From the NCBI RefSeq assembly GCF_900188105.1, contig NZ_FZNP01000007.1:248001-312000 (forward strand): a DNA stretch of 64,000 bases, given 5' to 3'. This DNA is from Actinomadura mexicana. Its GTDB lineage: Bacteria > Actinomycetota > Actinomycetes > Streptosporangiales > Streptosporangiaceae. Under the pieces are notes generated by a model. The model was not told the DNA's origin and ran no database searches. It saw only the letters and a list, made by a program, of their open reading frames with translations. The position numbers were made by a program, and so were the translations under genes. Positions 24,124 through 32,804 of this stretch are shown here, piece after piece. Within the stretch, counting starts at the first letter, position 1; each line of letters begins with the position of its first letter.

Positions 24124-26151
24124 ATGAGCGCTTTCGACGACGTGCCCGAGTGGGCACCCTGGAACCTGCCGGAGCCGGGCGGCCCCGAGTCCCCCTACAC
24201 CTTTCTCGGCGCCTCGCACCCCGCCGGGCCGCCGCCCCGCCGAGCGGCGAGCGGGCATGAGAGCGAGCCCTTCGACGCCTTCAGGAGACCGGACCGCACG
24301 CCCCGTCCCCCGGGACCGGCGCACGCCGCCGCCAGGCAGCCGCGGGGGCCGTGGGCCCTCGGCGGAGGCCGCCCGCCGCGGCGGGTCGGCGGCATCCTGC
24401 TCGGGCCGCTGGCGGGCGCGATCGGCCTGGTCCTGCTCACCGGGTTCGGCGCGTACGCGATCGCCTCCGCGGGCGACGGCTGCTCCGGCGGTGGCGCGGT
24501 GACGCTCGACGTGGCCGCGGCGCCGGACGTCGCGTCCGCGGTCGCGCGGGCGGCGAGGCGCTTCAACGACGCGGGACACCGGGTGGAGGGGCGGTGCGCC
24601 CGCGCGCGGGTGCGCGCCGCCGACCCCGCCGCGGTGGCGACGCTGCTGTCGGGCAAGGGCGTGGCCGGCGTCGCCCGCAGGCCGGACGTCTGGATCCCCG
24701 ACTCCTCGCTGTGGACCAAGCTCGCCAGCGGATCCGGGCGGGCCCCGGCCGGCGGCGCTCCGGGACGGCCCGCCGGGATCGCCTCGTCCCCGATCGTCCT
24801 GGCCGCGCCGCGCGGCCTGGCGACGCAGCTGCGCAACCTCGGCGCCCCGGAGCGGCCGCCCTGGAAGGACCTGCTCGCCGCGGCCGGAACGGCCTCCGGC
24901 GCCGGGCGGGACCCGGCCGCCGGAGACGGCACCGGGGTGATCCCGCCGCGGCTGCTGCGGCTCCAGGTCCCCGACCCGGCCCGCAGCGCGACCGGCATGG
25001 GCTCGCTGCTCCTTGCCGGTGCGCTGCTGGGGGACGCCCCCGGCGAGGCGTCGTTCACCGGGGCGGTCCGCACGATCCGGGAGGGCGTCGCCGTCTCCGT
25101 GGACACCGTGTTCGCCGAGTTCGCCGCGTTCGCGACGTCCACCTCGTCCGACCGGGGCGAGGCCGACCGCTACCCGGTCGCGATGGCGCCCGAGCAGGCG
25201 GTGTTCGCCTACAACGCGCGGCGTCCGACCGAGCCGGCCGTCGCGCTGTACCCGGCGGAGGGCACGGTCTACCTCGACTATCCGGTCGCCGTCCTGGCAG
25301 GGGACCGGGCCAAGGCGAGCGCGGCGCGGGCACTGGAGACGGCCCTCGCGGACAGGGCGACCCGTGACGACCTCCGGCGGCTGGGCTTCCGGGCGCCCGG
25401 CGGGGCGGCGCCCGCGTCGTTCTCCCCCCGGACCGGCCTGGACCCGCGGCCCCCGCGGGCGCTCCCCGAGGCGCCGGCGGCGGACGTGCGGCGCACCATG
25501 CAGTCGTGGGCCCAGCTGTCGCTGAGCATCCGGATGCTGAGCATCATCGACGTGTCGGGGTCCATGGACGAGGGGGTCGCGCCGGGCGTGACGCGGCTGC
25601 AGTCCACGGTGCGCACCGCCCAGGGCGGGCTCGCGCTGCTGCCGGACGACAGCGAGCTCGGCCAGTGGATCTTCTCCACGGACCTGCAGGGCGGCCGGGA
25701 CTGGCGGGAGCTGGTGAGCGTGGGGCCGCTCGACGAGCGGCTGGGATCGGCGACCCGGCGGCAGCTCGTGCTGAGCGCGTTCGCGCGGATCCGGGTGAAG
25801 GAGCACGGTGACACCGGCCTGTACGACACGGTCATGGCCGCGTTCGACTACATGAAGCGGACCTACAAGCCGGAGTACGTGAACTCGGTCCTGCTGTGGA
25901 CGGACGGGAGGAACGAGGACCCGCGCGGCCCGTCCCTGGAGGAGACCCTCGACCACATGCGGCGCGAGTACGACCCGGAGCGCCCCGTCCAGGTCAACAT
26001 GCTGGGCTACGGACCGGGCGTGGACGTCGATGAGCTGCGGCGCATCGCGCAGGTGACGCACGGCGACGCCTACGTGGCCGAGACGCCCGGGCAGATCCAG
26101 GCCATCTTCCTCAGGGCCGTCTCGCGGCGGGTCTGCGAACCCGACTGCTGA
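24124..26151 (+). CDS. Membrane-anchored extracellular binding-protein/VWA fusion
   Basis: A 675-residue protein. A cytoplasmic Pro-rich N-terminus of about 95 residues precedes one helix (GILLGPLAGAIGLVLLTGFG), and the rest is outside the cell. Residues about 125-450 resemble a type 2 periplasmic binding fold (PDVWIPDSSLWTKLAS, PIVLAAPRGLA). The C-terminal von Willebrand factor A domain has a complete metal-ion site: DVSGS at 476-480, the Thr in DTGLYDTV and Asp in WTDGRNED. VWA domains bind ligands through a divalent ion. The pairing suggests a sensor or adhesion role. The start ATG 24124 has GGAG upstream. No cognate transporter is nearby. Confidence 0.82.
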   Translation: MSAFDDVPEWAPWNLPEPGGPESPYTFLGASHPAGPPPRRAASGHESEPFDAFRRPDRTPRPPGPAHAAARQPRGPWALGGGRPPRRVGGILLGPLAGAIGLVLLTGFGAYAIASAGDGCSGGGAVTLDVAAAPDVASAVARAARRFNDAGHRVEGRCARARVRAADPAAVATLLSGKGVAGVARRPDVWIPDSSLWTKLASGSGRAPAGGAPGRPAGIASSPIVLAAPRGLATQLRNLGAPERPPWKDLLAAAGTASGAGRDPAAGDGTGVIPPRLLRLQVPDPARSATGMGSLLLAGALLGDAPGEASFTGAVRTIREGVAVSVDTVFAEFAAFATSTSSDRGEADRYPVAMAPEQAVFAYNARRPTEPAVALYPAEGTVYLDYPVAVLAGDRAKASAARALETALADRATRDDLRRLGFRAPGGAAPASFSPRTGLDPRPPRALPEAPAADVRRTMQSWAQLSLSIRMLSIIDVSGSMDEGVAPGVTRLQSTVRTAQGGLALLPDDSELGQWIFSTDLQGGRDWRELVSVGPLDERLGSATRRQLVLSAFARIRVKEHGDTGLYDTVMAAFDYMKRTYKPEYVNSVLLWTDGRNEDPRGPSLEETLDHMRREYDPERPVQVNMLGYGPGVDVDELRRIAQVTHGDAYVAETPGQIQAIFLRAVSRRVCEPDC

Positions 26152-26190
26152 CAGCCCGCGAGTCCCTCTCTCGACTCCACCCACTCGTAT

Positions 26191-26240
26191 TTGATTCTAG
26201 AACTACATTCGAGTTAACTTAGCGTTCTGTTAGTAACGCT
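26191..26240 (+). promoter_or_regulatory. Promoter and operator of the acyl-CoA dehydrogenase operon
   Basis: TTGATT (26191-26196) and TTAACT (26214-26219) are separated by 17 bases. Immediately after them, around the expected start of transcription, AGCGTT (26221-26226) and AACGCT (26235-26240) form an inverted repeat with an 8-base spacer. This placement suits a repressor, most simply the TetR protein encoded at the end of the operon. The region is strikingly AT-rich for this genome. Confidence 0.6.
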
Positions 26241-26257
26241 GGCGAGAGGGGCACGGC

Positions 26258-27409
26258 GTGCGCCGCACCGTTTTCAACGAGGACCACGAGGCCTTCCGGG
26301 ACACGATCCGGGCGTTCATCGAGGCCGAGGTGGCCCCGGTCTACGAGGAGTGGGAGAACGCCGGCCACCCGCCGCGGGACTTCTACACCAAGCTCGGCGA
26401 GCTGGGCGTGTTCGGCATCCAGGTGCCGGAGGAGTACGGCGGCGCGGGCGAGACGAGCTTCAAGTACCAGGCCGTGGTCTCCGAGGAGTGCGCCCGCGCC
26501 GGGGTGGGCTTCGGCGGTTACGGCGTGCACGTCAACCTCGTCCTGCCCTACCTGCTGAAGTACGGGTCGCAGGAGCAGAAGAAGCGCTGGCTGCCGCCGT
26601 TCGTGTCCGGCGAGATGATGACGGCGATCGCGATGACCGAGCCCGGCACCGGCTCCGACCTCGCGGGCATGCAGACCACGGCGAAGCTGGACGGCGACCA
26701 CTACGTCCTGAACGGCGCCAAGACGTTCATCACCGGCGGCGTCCTCGCCGACCGGGTGCTCGTGGTCGCGCGGACGTCCCCGGCCACGCCGGAGAACCGC
26801 CGGGCCGGCCTGTCGATCCTCGCCGTGGACACCCGGAGCGAGGGCTACGCGGTCGGCCGCAAGCTGGAGAAGATCGGGCTGCGCAGCTCCGACACCGCCG
26901 AACTGTCGTTCACCGACGTCCGGGTGCCCGTGGAGGACCTGCTCGGCGAGGAGGGGCGCGGGTTCGAGTACCTGACGCACAACCTCGCCGAGGAGCGCCT
27001 CGGCATCGCGACCAGCTCCTACGCGTCGGCGGCCGCCGCCGTGGAGTTCGCCCGCAGGTACGTCCAGGAGCGCACCGTCTTCGGCAAGACCGTGTCGTCG
27101 TTCCAGAACACCAAGTTCGTGCTGGCCGAGTGCGCCACCGAGGTCGAGGCCGCCCGCTCGCTCGTCGACCGCTGCATCGAGGCGCTGGACGCCGGCGAGC
27201 TCACCCCCGCCGACGCCGCCGTCTGCAAGCTGTTCTGCACCGAGGTGCAGGCCCGCGTCGTCGACAAGTGCCTCCAGCTGCACGGCGGCTACGGCTACAT
27301 CCTGGAGTACCCGATCGCGCGCCTGTACGCCGACGCCCGGGTCACCCGGATCTACGGCGGCACCAGCGAGGTGCTCAAGACCATCATCGCCAAGGACCTC
27401 CAGGTCTGA
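26258..27409 (+). CDS. Acyl-CoA dehydrogenase
   Basis: A 383-residue flavoprotein that introduces the alpha-beta double bond into acyl-CoA. Signatures: AIAMTEPGTGSDLAGMQTTA (FAD/substrate binding), a middle beta domain with EKIGLRSSDTAELSF, and C-terminal QLHGGYGYILEYPIARLYAD. The catalytic base position reads RIYGGTSEVLK, where the Glu of the GGTxE motif is Ser-Glu and probably still supplies it. It starts at GTG 26258 with GAGAGGGG upstream. It is the first gene of an operon with an SDR and a TetR regulator, which suggests a dedicated fatty or branched acyl degradation step. Confidence 0.92.
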   Translation: MRRTVFNEDHEAFRDTIRAFIEAEVAPVYEEWENAGHPPRDFYTKLGELGVFGIQVPEEYGGAGETSFKYQAVVSEECARAGVGFGGYGVHVNLVLPYLLKYGSQEQKKRWLPPFVSGEMMTAIAMTEPGTGSDLAGMQTTAKLDGDHYVLNGAKTFITGGVLADRVLVVARTSPATPENRRAGLSILAVDTRSEGYAVGRKLEKIGLRSSDTAELSFTDVRVPVEDLLGEEGRGFEYLTHNLAEERLGIATSSYASAAAAVEFARRYVQERTVFGKTVSSFQNTKFVLAECATEVEAARSLVDRCIEALDAGELTPADAAVCKLFCTEVQARVVDKCLQLHGGYGYILEYPIARLYADARVTRIYGGTSEVLKTIIAKDLQV

Positions 27410-27425
27410 CGGAAGGGCTGCGCAC

Positions 27426-28181
27426 ATGACCGATACCCGGGTGGCCATCGTCACCGGCGCCGCGCGCGGCATCGGTGCCGCCACCGCCGTCCGCCTCGCC
27501 AGGGAGGGCTTCGCCGTCGCGGTCTGCGACCTCGACGAGGCCGCCTGCGCCGGAACGGTCGAGACGATCACCAGGGACGGCGGCACCGCGCTCGCCGTCG
27601 GGGTGGACGTCGCCGACACCGCGCGGGCCGACGCCGCCGTCGCCCGCGTCGCCGCGGAGCTCGGACCGCCCGTCGTCCTGGTGAACAACGCCGGCATCAC
27701 CCGCGACAACCTGCTGTTCAAGATGTCCGACGACGACTGGGACGCGGTCCTGTCGGTGCACCTGCGCGGCTCGTTCGTCATGACCCGCGCCGCGCAGGCG
27801 CACATGACGAAGGCCGGATGGGGCAGGATCGTGAACCTGTCATCGGTGTCGGCCCTCGGCAACCGCGGCCAGGTCAACTACTCGGCGGCCAAGGCGGGCC
27901 TCCAGGGGTTCACCAAGACGCTGGCGATCGAGCTGGGCAGGTTCGGGGTGACGGCCAACGCGATCGCGCCCGGTTTCATCGCGACCGAGATGACCGCCGC
28001 GACCGCGGCCCGCGTCGGCGTCGACTTCGAGGACTTCAAGGCCGCCGCCGCCAGGGAGATCCCGGTCCGGCGCGTCGGCGTCCCGGAGGACATCGCCGGG
28101 ACCGTCGCGTTCCTGGTCAGTGACGACGCCTCCTTCGTCTCCGGCCAGGTCATCTATGTGGCCGGTGGTCCCCGCGCGTGA
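27426..28181 (+). CDS. Short-chain dehydrogenase, 3-oxoacyl-ACP/3-hydroxyacyl-CoA type
   Basis: A 251-residue FabG-like SDR. Nucleotide loop TGAARGIGAATA, NNAG in LVNNAGITRDN, catalytic Ser in VNLSSVSALGN and YxxxK as NYSAAKAG. It follows the acyl-CoA dehydrogenase by 16 bases, so it probably oxidises or reduces the 3-hydroxy/3-oxo intermediate of the same pathway rather than serving bulk fatty acid synthesis, which has its own fabG at 18957. The 3' end overlaps possible starts of the regulator gene. Confidence 0.92.
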   Translation: MTDTRVAIVTGAARGIGAATAVRLAREGFAVAVCDLDEAACAGTVETITRDGGTALAVGVDVADTARADAAVARVAAELGPPVVLVNNAGITRDNLLFKMSDDDWDAVLSVHLRGSFVMTRAAQAHMTKAGWGRIVNLSSVSALGNRGQVNYSAAKAGLQGFTKTLAIELGRFGVTANAIAPGFIATEMTAATAARVGVDFEDFKAAAAREIPVRRVGVPEDIAGTVAFLVSDDASFVSGQVIYVAGGPRA

Positions 28182-28755
28182 CGGGGCGGCCCGGGTGCGC
28201 GACCGGGAGGGGACGGAGGAGTCGCTGCGCGCGGCGGCGGTCGCGCTGCTGCGGCGCGGCGGAGTCCTCGCCGGGCTGAACCTGCGCCAGGTCGCCGACG
28301 AGGCCGGGGTCAACCGCGGGCTGGTCTACCAGTACTTCGGGTCGCGGCGGGCGCTGCTGCGCTCGGCGCTGTTCCACCGGTCGCGCCCGAACGCCGAGGA
28401 CGCGGTGGACGCGGCCGGGCTGCCGCTGCGCGAGCGGCTGGCACGGCTGTTCTGGACGAGCCTGCGCAACCCCGAGCCGGTCCGGCTGGCGACGCTGCTG
28501 GTGCTGGACGGCGACGACCGGCCCCGCGTCCTGCTCAACCGGGGCGCGGGCCGGGAGGACCTCGCGGCGGAGGCGGAGCGCGGCGACCTGCCGGTCGGGG
28601 ACGTGGCCGCCGTGCAGGCGGCCATCGCGTCCACGGTCTACGGGTACACGCTGCTGCGCGACCACCTGGCGAGGGAGATCGGCGTGCCCGCCGAGGAGCT
28701 CGACGAGCGCATGGCCCGCTGCGTGGAGGCCATGTTCGTGCGCCGCCCCGACTAG
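28156..28755 (+). CDS. TetR/AcrR family transcriptional regulator
   Basis: About 190-200 residues. The N-terminal helix-turn-helix is seen as LNLRQVADEAGVNRGLVYQY followed by FGSRRALLRSALFHR; the C-terminal ligand domain has no named signature. The start is uncertain. ATG 28156, GTG 28165 and GTG 28195 are all in frame; the first two overlap the SDR gene and the last is close to a weak GGGGCGG. It is the third gene of the acyl-CoA dehydrogenase operon and probably represses it through the repeat at 26221-26240, relieved by an acyl-CoA or fatty acid. Confidence 0.88.
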   Translation: MWPVVPARDGAARVRDREGTEESLRAAAVALLRRGGVLAGLNLRQVADEAGVNRGLVYQYFGSRRALLRSALFHRSRPNAEDAVDAAGLPLRERLARLFWTSLRNPEPVRLATLLVLDGDDRPRVLLNRGAGREDLAAEAERGDLPVGDVAAVQAAIASTVYGYTLLRDHLAREIGVPAEELDERMARCVEAMFVRRPD

Positions 28756-29522
28756 CGGCGGCGCGCCGCGGCGAGCCGTTCCGCGAGGGCCGCCGGGGCC
28801 TCGACCAGGGACGGGCCGTACCAGGTGAGGTGCCGGCCGCTGACCAGCGCGGCGTCGAGCCCGGGAAAGGACTCCGGACCGTCGTCCTCGGTGAAGCGGT
28901 ACGGCTCGTCCGGCAGGACCACGAGGTCCGCGCCGGCCGCGTTCAGCTCCTCCAGGGGGATCTTCGGGTAGCGCTCGGGGTGCCCGGCGTGGACGTTGGA
29001 CACGCCGAGGCGGGACAGGACGTCGCCGGTGAAGGTGTCGCGCCCGACGACCATCCACGGCCGCCGCCAGATCGGGATCACCGCCGCCCGGGGCTCGCCG
29101 GGCGCGGCGTCCGCCCAGACGCGGGCCGCCTCCTCCAGCCAGCCGGGCGCCGGCACCCGGCACGCCTCGGTGAGCATGCGCCGCAGCGACGACAGTGCCT
29201 CCTCGACCGTGCGGATCCGCGTCATCCACACCGGCACGCCGGCCGCGCGCAGCGCCTCGACGTCGGCGGGCCGGTTCTCCTCGGTGTTGCCGACGACGAC
29301 GTCGGGCCGCAGCCCGATGATCCGCTCCAGGTCGGGGTTCTTGGTGCCCCTCACGCGCGGCACGTCCAGGCCCTCGGGGTGGGTGCACCAGTCGGTGGCG
29401 CCGGCGAGCAGCTCCGGCGCGGCCACCGCGACCGTCTCGGTCAGGGACGGGACGATCGACACGACGCGGCGCACCCGGTCCGGGACCGGGACCGGGTCGC
29501 CGGCGTCGTCGTGGACGGCCAT
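28752..29522 (-). CDS. Helical-backbone metal receptor (cobalamin/heme-type), without signal peptide
   Basis: A 256-residue class III binding protein. RRVVSIVPSLTETVAVAAPE, then RVRGTKNPDLERIIGLRPDV and VVGNTEENRPADVEALRAAG, are typical of BtuF-like proteins. Unusually there is no signal peptide or lipobox, so it is predicted cytoplasmic. It lies 10 bases downstream of icmF, whose enzyme needs coenzyme B12. A role in binding or delivering a corrinoid is plausible but inferred. ATG 29522 is chosen; the frame is open to 29576 inside icmF. It converges on and overlaps the TetR gene's stop by four bases. Confidence 0.85.
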   Translation of the reverse strand: MAVHDDAGDPVPVPDRVRRVVSIVPSLTETVAVAAPELLAGATDWCTHPEGLDVPRVRGTKNPDLERIIGLRPDVVVGNTEENRPADVEALRAAGVPVWMTRIRTVEEALSSLRRMLTEACRVPAPGWLEEAARVWADAAPGEPRAAVIPIWRRPWMVVGRDTFTGDVLSRLGVSNVHAGHPERYPKIPLEELNAAGADLVVLPDEPYRFTEDDGPESFPGLDAALVSGRHLTWYGPSLVEAPAALAERLAAARRR

Positions 29523-29532
29523 CGGCGGGGCG

Positions 29533-32500
29533 TCAGACGTTGCGGCGGTACTGGCCGCCGACCTCGAAGAACGCATCGGTGATCTGCTGCAGGCTGCACA
29601 CGCGCGCCGCGTCCATCAGCACCGCGAACACGTTCTCGCCGGACCGGGCCGCGTCCTTGAGCGCGGCGAGGGCGGCCCGCGCCCCGTCCCGGTGCGCCTC
29701 CTGGTAGCCGTGGACGCGGTCGAGCTGGGAGCGCTTCTCGTCCTCGGTGGCGCGGGCGAGCTCGATCGTCTCCGGCGTCCCGTCGCCGTCCTCGGGGCCG
29801 CGGAAGGTGTTGACGCCGATGATCGGCAGCGAGCCGTCGTGCTTGCGGTGCTCGTACAGCATCGACTCGTCCTGGATGCGGCCGCGCTGGTAGCCGGTCT
29901 CCATCGCGCCGAGGACGCCGCCGCGCTCGCTGATGCGGTCGAACTCGGCCAGCACCGCCTCCTCGACCAGGTCGGTCAGCTCGTCGATGACGAACGACCC
30001 CTGCAGCGGGTTCTCGTTCATCGCCAGGCCCCACTCGCGGTTGATGATGAGCTGGATCGCCAGGGCCCGCCGCACCGACTCGGCCGTCGGCGTGGTGACC
30101 GCCTCGTCGTAGGCGTTGGTGTGCAGGCTGTTGCAGTTGTCGTAGACGGCGATGAGCGCCTGCAGCGTCGTGCGGATGTCGTTGAAGTGCATCTCCTGCG
30201 CGTGCAGGGAGCGCCCGGACGTCTGCACGTGGTACTTGAGCTTCTGACTGCGCTCGTTCGCCCCGTACCGGTCGCGCATGGCCACGGCCCAGATGCGGCG
30301 GGCCACCCGTCCGAGCACGCTGTACTCGGGGTCCATCCCGTTGGAGAAGAAGAACGACAGGTTGGGCGCGAAGTCGTCGATGTCCATGCCCCGGGCCAGA
30401 TAGGACTCGACATAGGTGAAGCCGTTGGCGAGGGTGAACGCGAGCTGGCTGAGCGGGTTGGCCCCGGCCTCGGCGATGTGGTAGCCGGAGATGGACACCG
30501 AGTAGAAGTTGCGGACCTTGTTGGCGATGAACCACTCCTGGATGTCGCCCATCATCCGCAGCGAGAACTCGGTGGAGAAGATGCAGGTGTTCTGCCCCTG
30601 GTCCTCCTTGAGGATGTCGGCCTGCACGGTGCCGCGCACGGTGGCCAGCACGCGCGCGCGTATCTGCGCGGCCTCCTCCTCGGACGGCTCGCGGCCGTTC
30701 TCCTCGGAGAAGGCGTCCATCCCCTGGTCGATGGCCGTGTTGAGGAAGAACGCCAGGATCGTGGGCGCGGGACCGTTGATGGTCATCGACACCGAGGTGG
30801 TCGGGGACGCCAGGTCGAACCCGTCGTAGAGCGCCTTCATGTCGTCCAGCGTGGCGATCGAGACCCCGGACGTGCCGACCTTGCCGTACACGTCGGGGCG
30901 CTCGTCGGGGTCGCGCCCGTAGAGGGTGACCGAGTCGAACGCGGTGGACAGGCGTGTCGCGGGCTGGCCCTCCGACAGCAGCTTGAAGCGGCGGTTGGTG
31001 CGGAAGGGGTCGCCCTCCCCCGCGAACATGCGGGCGGGATCCTCGTTGTCGCGCTTGAACGGGAACACCCCGGCGGTGAACGGGAACCGGCCGGGCAGGT
31101 TCTCGTTGCGCAGGAACCGCAGCAGCTCGCCGTGGTCGGTGTAGCGCGGCAGCGCAACGCGGGGGATCCGGCTGCCCGACAGGGACTCGCGCGTGAGCCT
31201 GGTGCGCAGCTCCCTGTCGCGGATCTTCACGACCTGCTCGTCGCCGGAGTAGGACTCCATGACGGCGGGCCAGTTCTCGACCAGTCCGGCGTTCCCGGGC
31301 TCCACGTCCCGGCGCGCCTTCTCCAGCAGGCCCTCGACCTCGGAGGCGTCCGTCAGCTCGGCGCGCACCTCGTCCAGCCGCTGGACGCGCCGCACCGCCT
31401 CCATCTGCCTCAGCGTGTCGGCGTGGTAGCCCCGCACGGTCTCGGCGATGTCGGACAGGTACCGCACGCGGTTCGGCGGGATGACGGTCGCGGCGCCGGT
31501 CGACACCTTGGTCGCGACCCTGGGGAGGGCGCCGTCCTCCAGGTGCAGGCCGTGCTCGCCCAGCAGCCCGCCGAGGTGCTGGTAGAGCGCGGTGACGCCG
31601 TCGTCGTCGAACGTGGCGGCGCTCGTGCCGAACACCGGCATGTCGTCGGGCCGCCGCCCGAACGCCTCCCGGTTGCGCACGAGCTGGCGGCCGACGTCCC
31701 GCAGCGCGTCGGCCGCGCCGCGCCGCTCGAACTTGTTGATCGCGACCACGTCCGCGAAGTCGAGCATGTCGATCTTCTCGAGCTGGGACGCGGCGCCGAA
31801 CTCCGGCGTCATCACGTAGAGCGACACGTCCACCAGCGGCACGATCGCGGCGTCGCCCTGCCCGATTCCGGGCGTCTCCAGGATCACCAGGTCGTAGCCG
31901 GCGGCCTTGTAGGCGGTGACGATGTCCCCGACGTTCTCCGGCAGCTCCCGCGCGCCCCGGGTGGCCAGCGAGCGGAAGAACACGCGGTCGCCGTCGAGCG
32001 AGTTCATCCTGATCCGGTCGCCCAGCAGCGCGCCGCCGCCGCGCCGCCGCGTCGGGTCCACGGCGAGCACCGCGACGCGCAGCCGGTCGCCCTGGTCGAC
32101 GCGCAGCCGCCGCACCAGCTCGTCGGTGAGTGACGACTTCCCGGATCCGCCCGTCCCGGTGATCCCCAGCACGGGGACCCGGCGCCCGGCCGCCGCCTCG
32201 GCGAGCCGCGCGCGGGCGTCCTCGGGCAGGCTCCCGGCCTGGAGGCAGGTGATGGTCCGGGCGAGGGCGCGCCGCTCCCCCGCCACCACGGCGCCGGCCG
32301 GAACGGGCTCGGCGGCCAGGTCGACGTCGCACTCGCGGACCAGCTCGTTGATCATGCCGGGCAGGCCGAGCCGCTGCCCGTCCTCCGGGGAGAAGATCCG
32401 CACGCCCGCCCCCGACAGCCGCGCGATCTCCTCGTGCACGATGACGCCGCCGCCACCGCCGAACACCTTCACGTGCTCGGCGCCGGCCTCCTTGAGGCTG

Positions 32501-32760
32501 CGGGACAGGTACTCGAAGTACTCGACGTGGCCGCCCTGGTAGGAGCTGATCGCCACGCCCTGCGCGTCCTCCTCCAGGACGGCGTCGACGACCTCGCGGA
32601 CGGAGCGGTCGTGCCCGAGGTGCACCACCTCGGCGCCCTGGGACTGCAGGATGCGCCGCATGATGTTGATGGCCGCGTCATGCCCGTCGAACAGCGCCGC
32701 CGCCGTCACGAAGCGCACCGGGTGCACCGGCGAGTGCAGCTCCCCCGTCACCGTCCCCAC
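29533..32760 (-). CDS. icmF: Fused isobutyryl-CoA mutase IcmF
   Basis: A 1075-residue B12 enzyme that interconverts isobutyryl- and n-butyryl-CoA (and often pivalyl/isovaleryl-CoA). Domains in order: B12-binding with FDGHDAAINIMRR (base-off DxH at 25-27), a MeaI-type chaperone GTPase with P-loop GTGGSGKSS (202-210) and INKFERRGAADALRD, a linker, and a mutase barrel (GVFPFKRDNEDPARMFAGEG and SFFFSNGMDPEYSVLG). The fusion of chaperone and both mutase parts identifies IcmF rather than methylmalonyl-CoA mutase. It starts at GTG 32760 or a nearby GTG. The promoter region is shared with marR and holds a repeated operator. Confidence 0.96.
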   Translation of the reverse strand: MGTVTGELHSPVHPVRFVTAAALFDGHDAAINIMRRILQSQGAEVVHLGHDRSVREVVDAVLEEDAQGVAISSYQGGHVEYFEYLSRSLKEAGAEHVKVFGGGGGVIVHEEIARLSGAGVRIFSPEDGQRLGLPGMINELVRECDVDLAAEPVPAGAVVAGERRALARTITCLQAGSLPEDARARLAEAAAGRRVPVLGITGTGGSGKSSLTDELVRRLRVDQGDRLRVAVLAVDPTRRRGGGALLGDRIRMNSLDGDRVFFRSLATRGARELPENVGDIVTAYKAAGYDLVILETPGIGQGDAAIVPLVDVSLYVMTPEFGAASQLEKIDMLDFADVVAINKFERRGAADALRDVGRQLVRNREAFGRRPDDMPVFGTSAATFDDDGVTALYQHLGGLLGEHGLHLEDGALPRVATKVSTGAATVIPPNRVRYLSDIAETVRGYHADTLRQMEAVRRVQRLDEVRAELTDASEVEGLLEKARRDVEPGNAGLVENWPAVMESYSGDEQVVKIRDRELRTRLTRESLSGSRIPRVALPRYTDHGELLRFLRNENLPGRFPFTAGVFPFKRDNEDPARMFAGEGDPFRTNRRFKLLSEGQPATRLSTAFDSVTLYGRDPDERPDVYGKVGTSGVSIATLDDMKALYDGFDLASPTTSVSMTINGPAPTILAFFLNTAIDQGMDAFSEENGREPSEEEAAQIRARVLATVRGTVQADILKEDQGQNTCIFSTEFSLRMMGDIQEWFIANKVRNFYSVSISGYHIAEAGANPLSQLAFTLANGFTYVESYLARGMDIDDFAPNLSFFFSNGMDPEYSVLGRVARRIWAVAMRDRYGANERSQKLKYHVQTSGRSLHAQEMHFNDIRTTLQALIAVYDNCNSLHTNAYDEAVTTPTAESVRRALAIQLIINREWGLAMNENPLQGSFVIDELTDLVEEAVLAEFDRISERGGVLGAMETGYQRGRIQDESMLYEHRKHDGSLPIIGVNTFRGPEDGDGTPETIELARATEDEKRSQLDRVHGYQEAHRDGARAALAALKDAARSGENVFAVLMDAARVCSLQQITDAFFEVGGQYRRNV

Positions 32761-32768
32761 CCCAAACC

Positions 32769-32797
32769 TTGGACATCCAATATTTGGAAGTTAAAAT
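32769..32797 (+). promoter_or_regulatory. marR promoter overlapped by a triple half-site operator
   Basis: TTGGAC (32769-32774) and TAAAAT (32792-32797) form a near-consensus promoter with a 17-base spacer, reading toward marR. Overlapping it are three half-sites: TTGGA (32769-32773), TCCAA (32776-32780) and TTGGA (32784-32788). They make two overlapping palindromes with spacers of two and three bases. A MarR dimer bound here would block its own promoter and sit just upstream of icmF on the other strand. Confidence 0.75.
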
Positions 32798-32804
32798 AGT
32801 TTCC

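Noticed and set aside
29441..32332. Very long alternative frames across icmF and other genes
   Set aside because: They are read-through frames in GC-rich coding DNA, with Arg/Gly/Ala-biased translation.
32761..32804. Cobalamin riboswitch upstream of icmF
   Set aside because: The gap between icmF and marR is too short and has no B12-box-like sequence.
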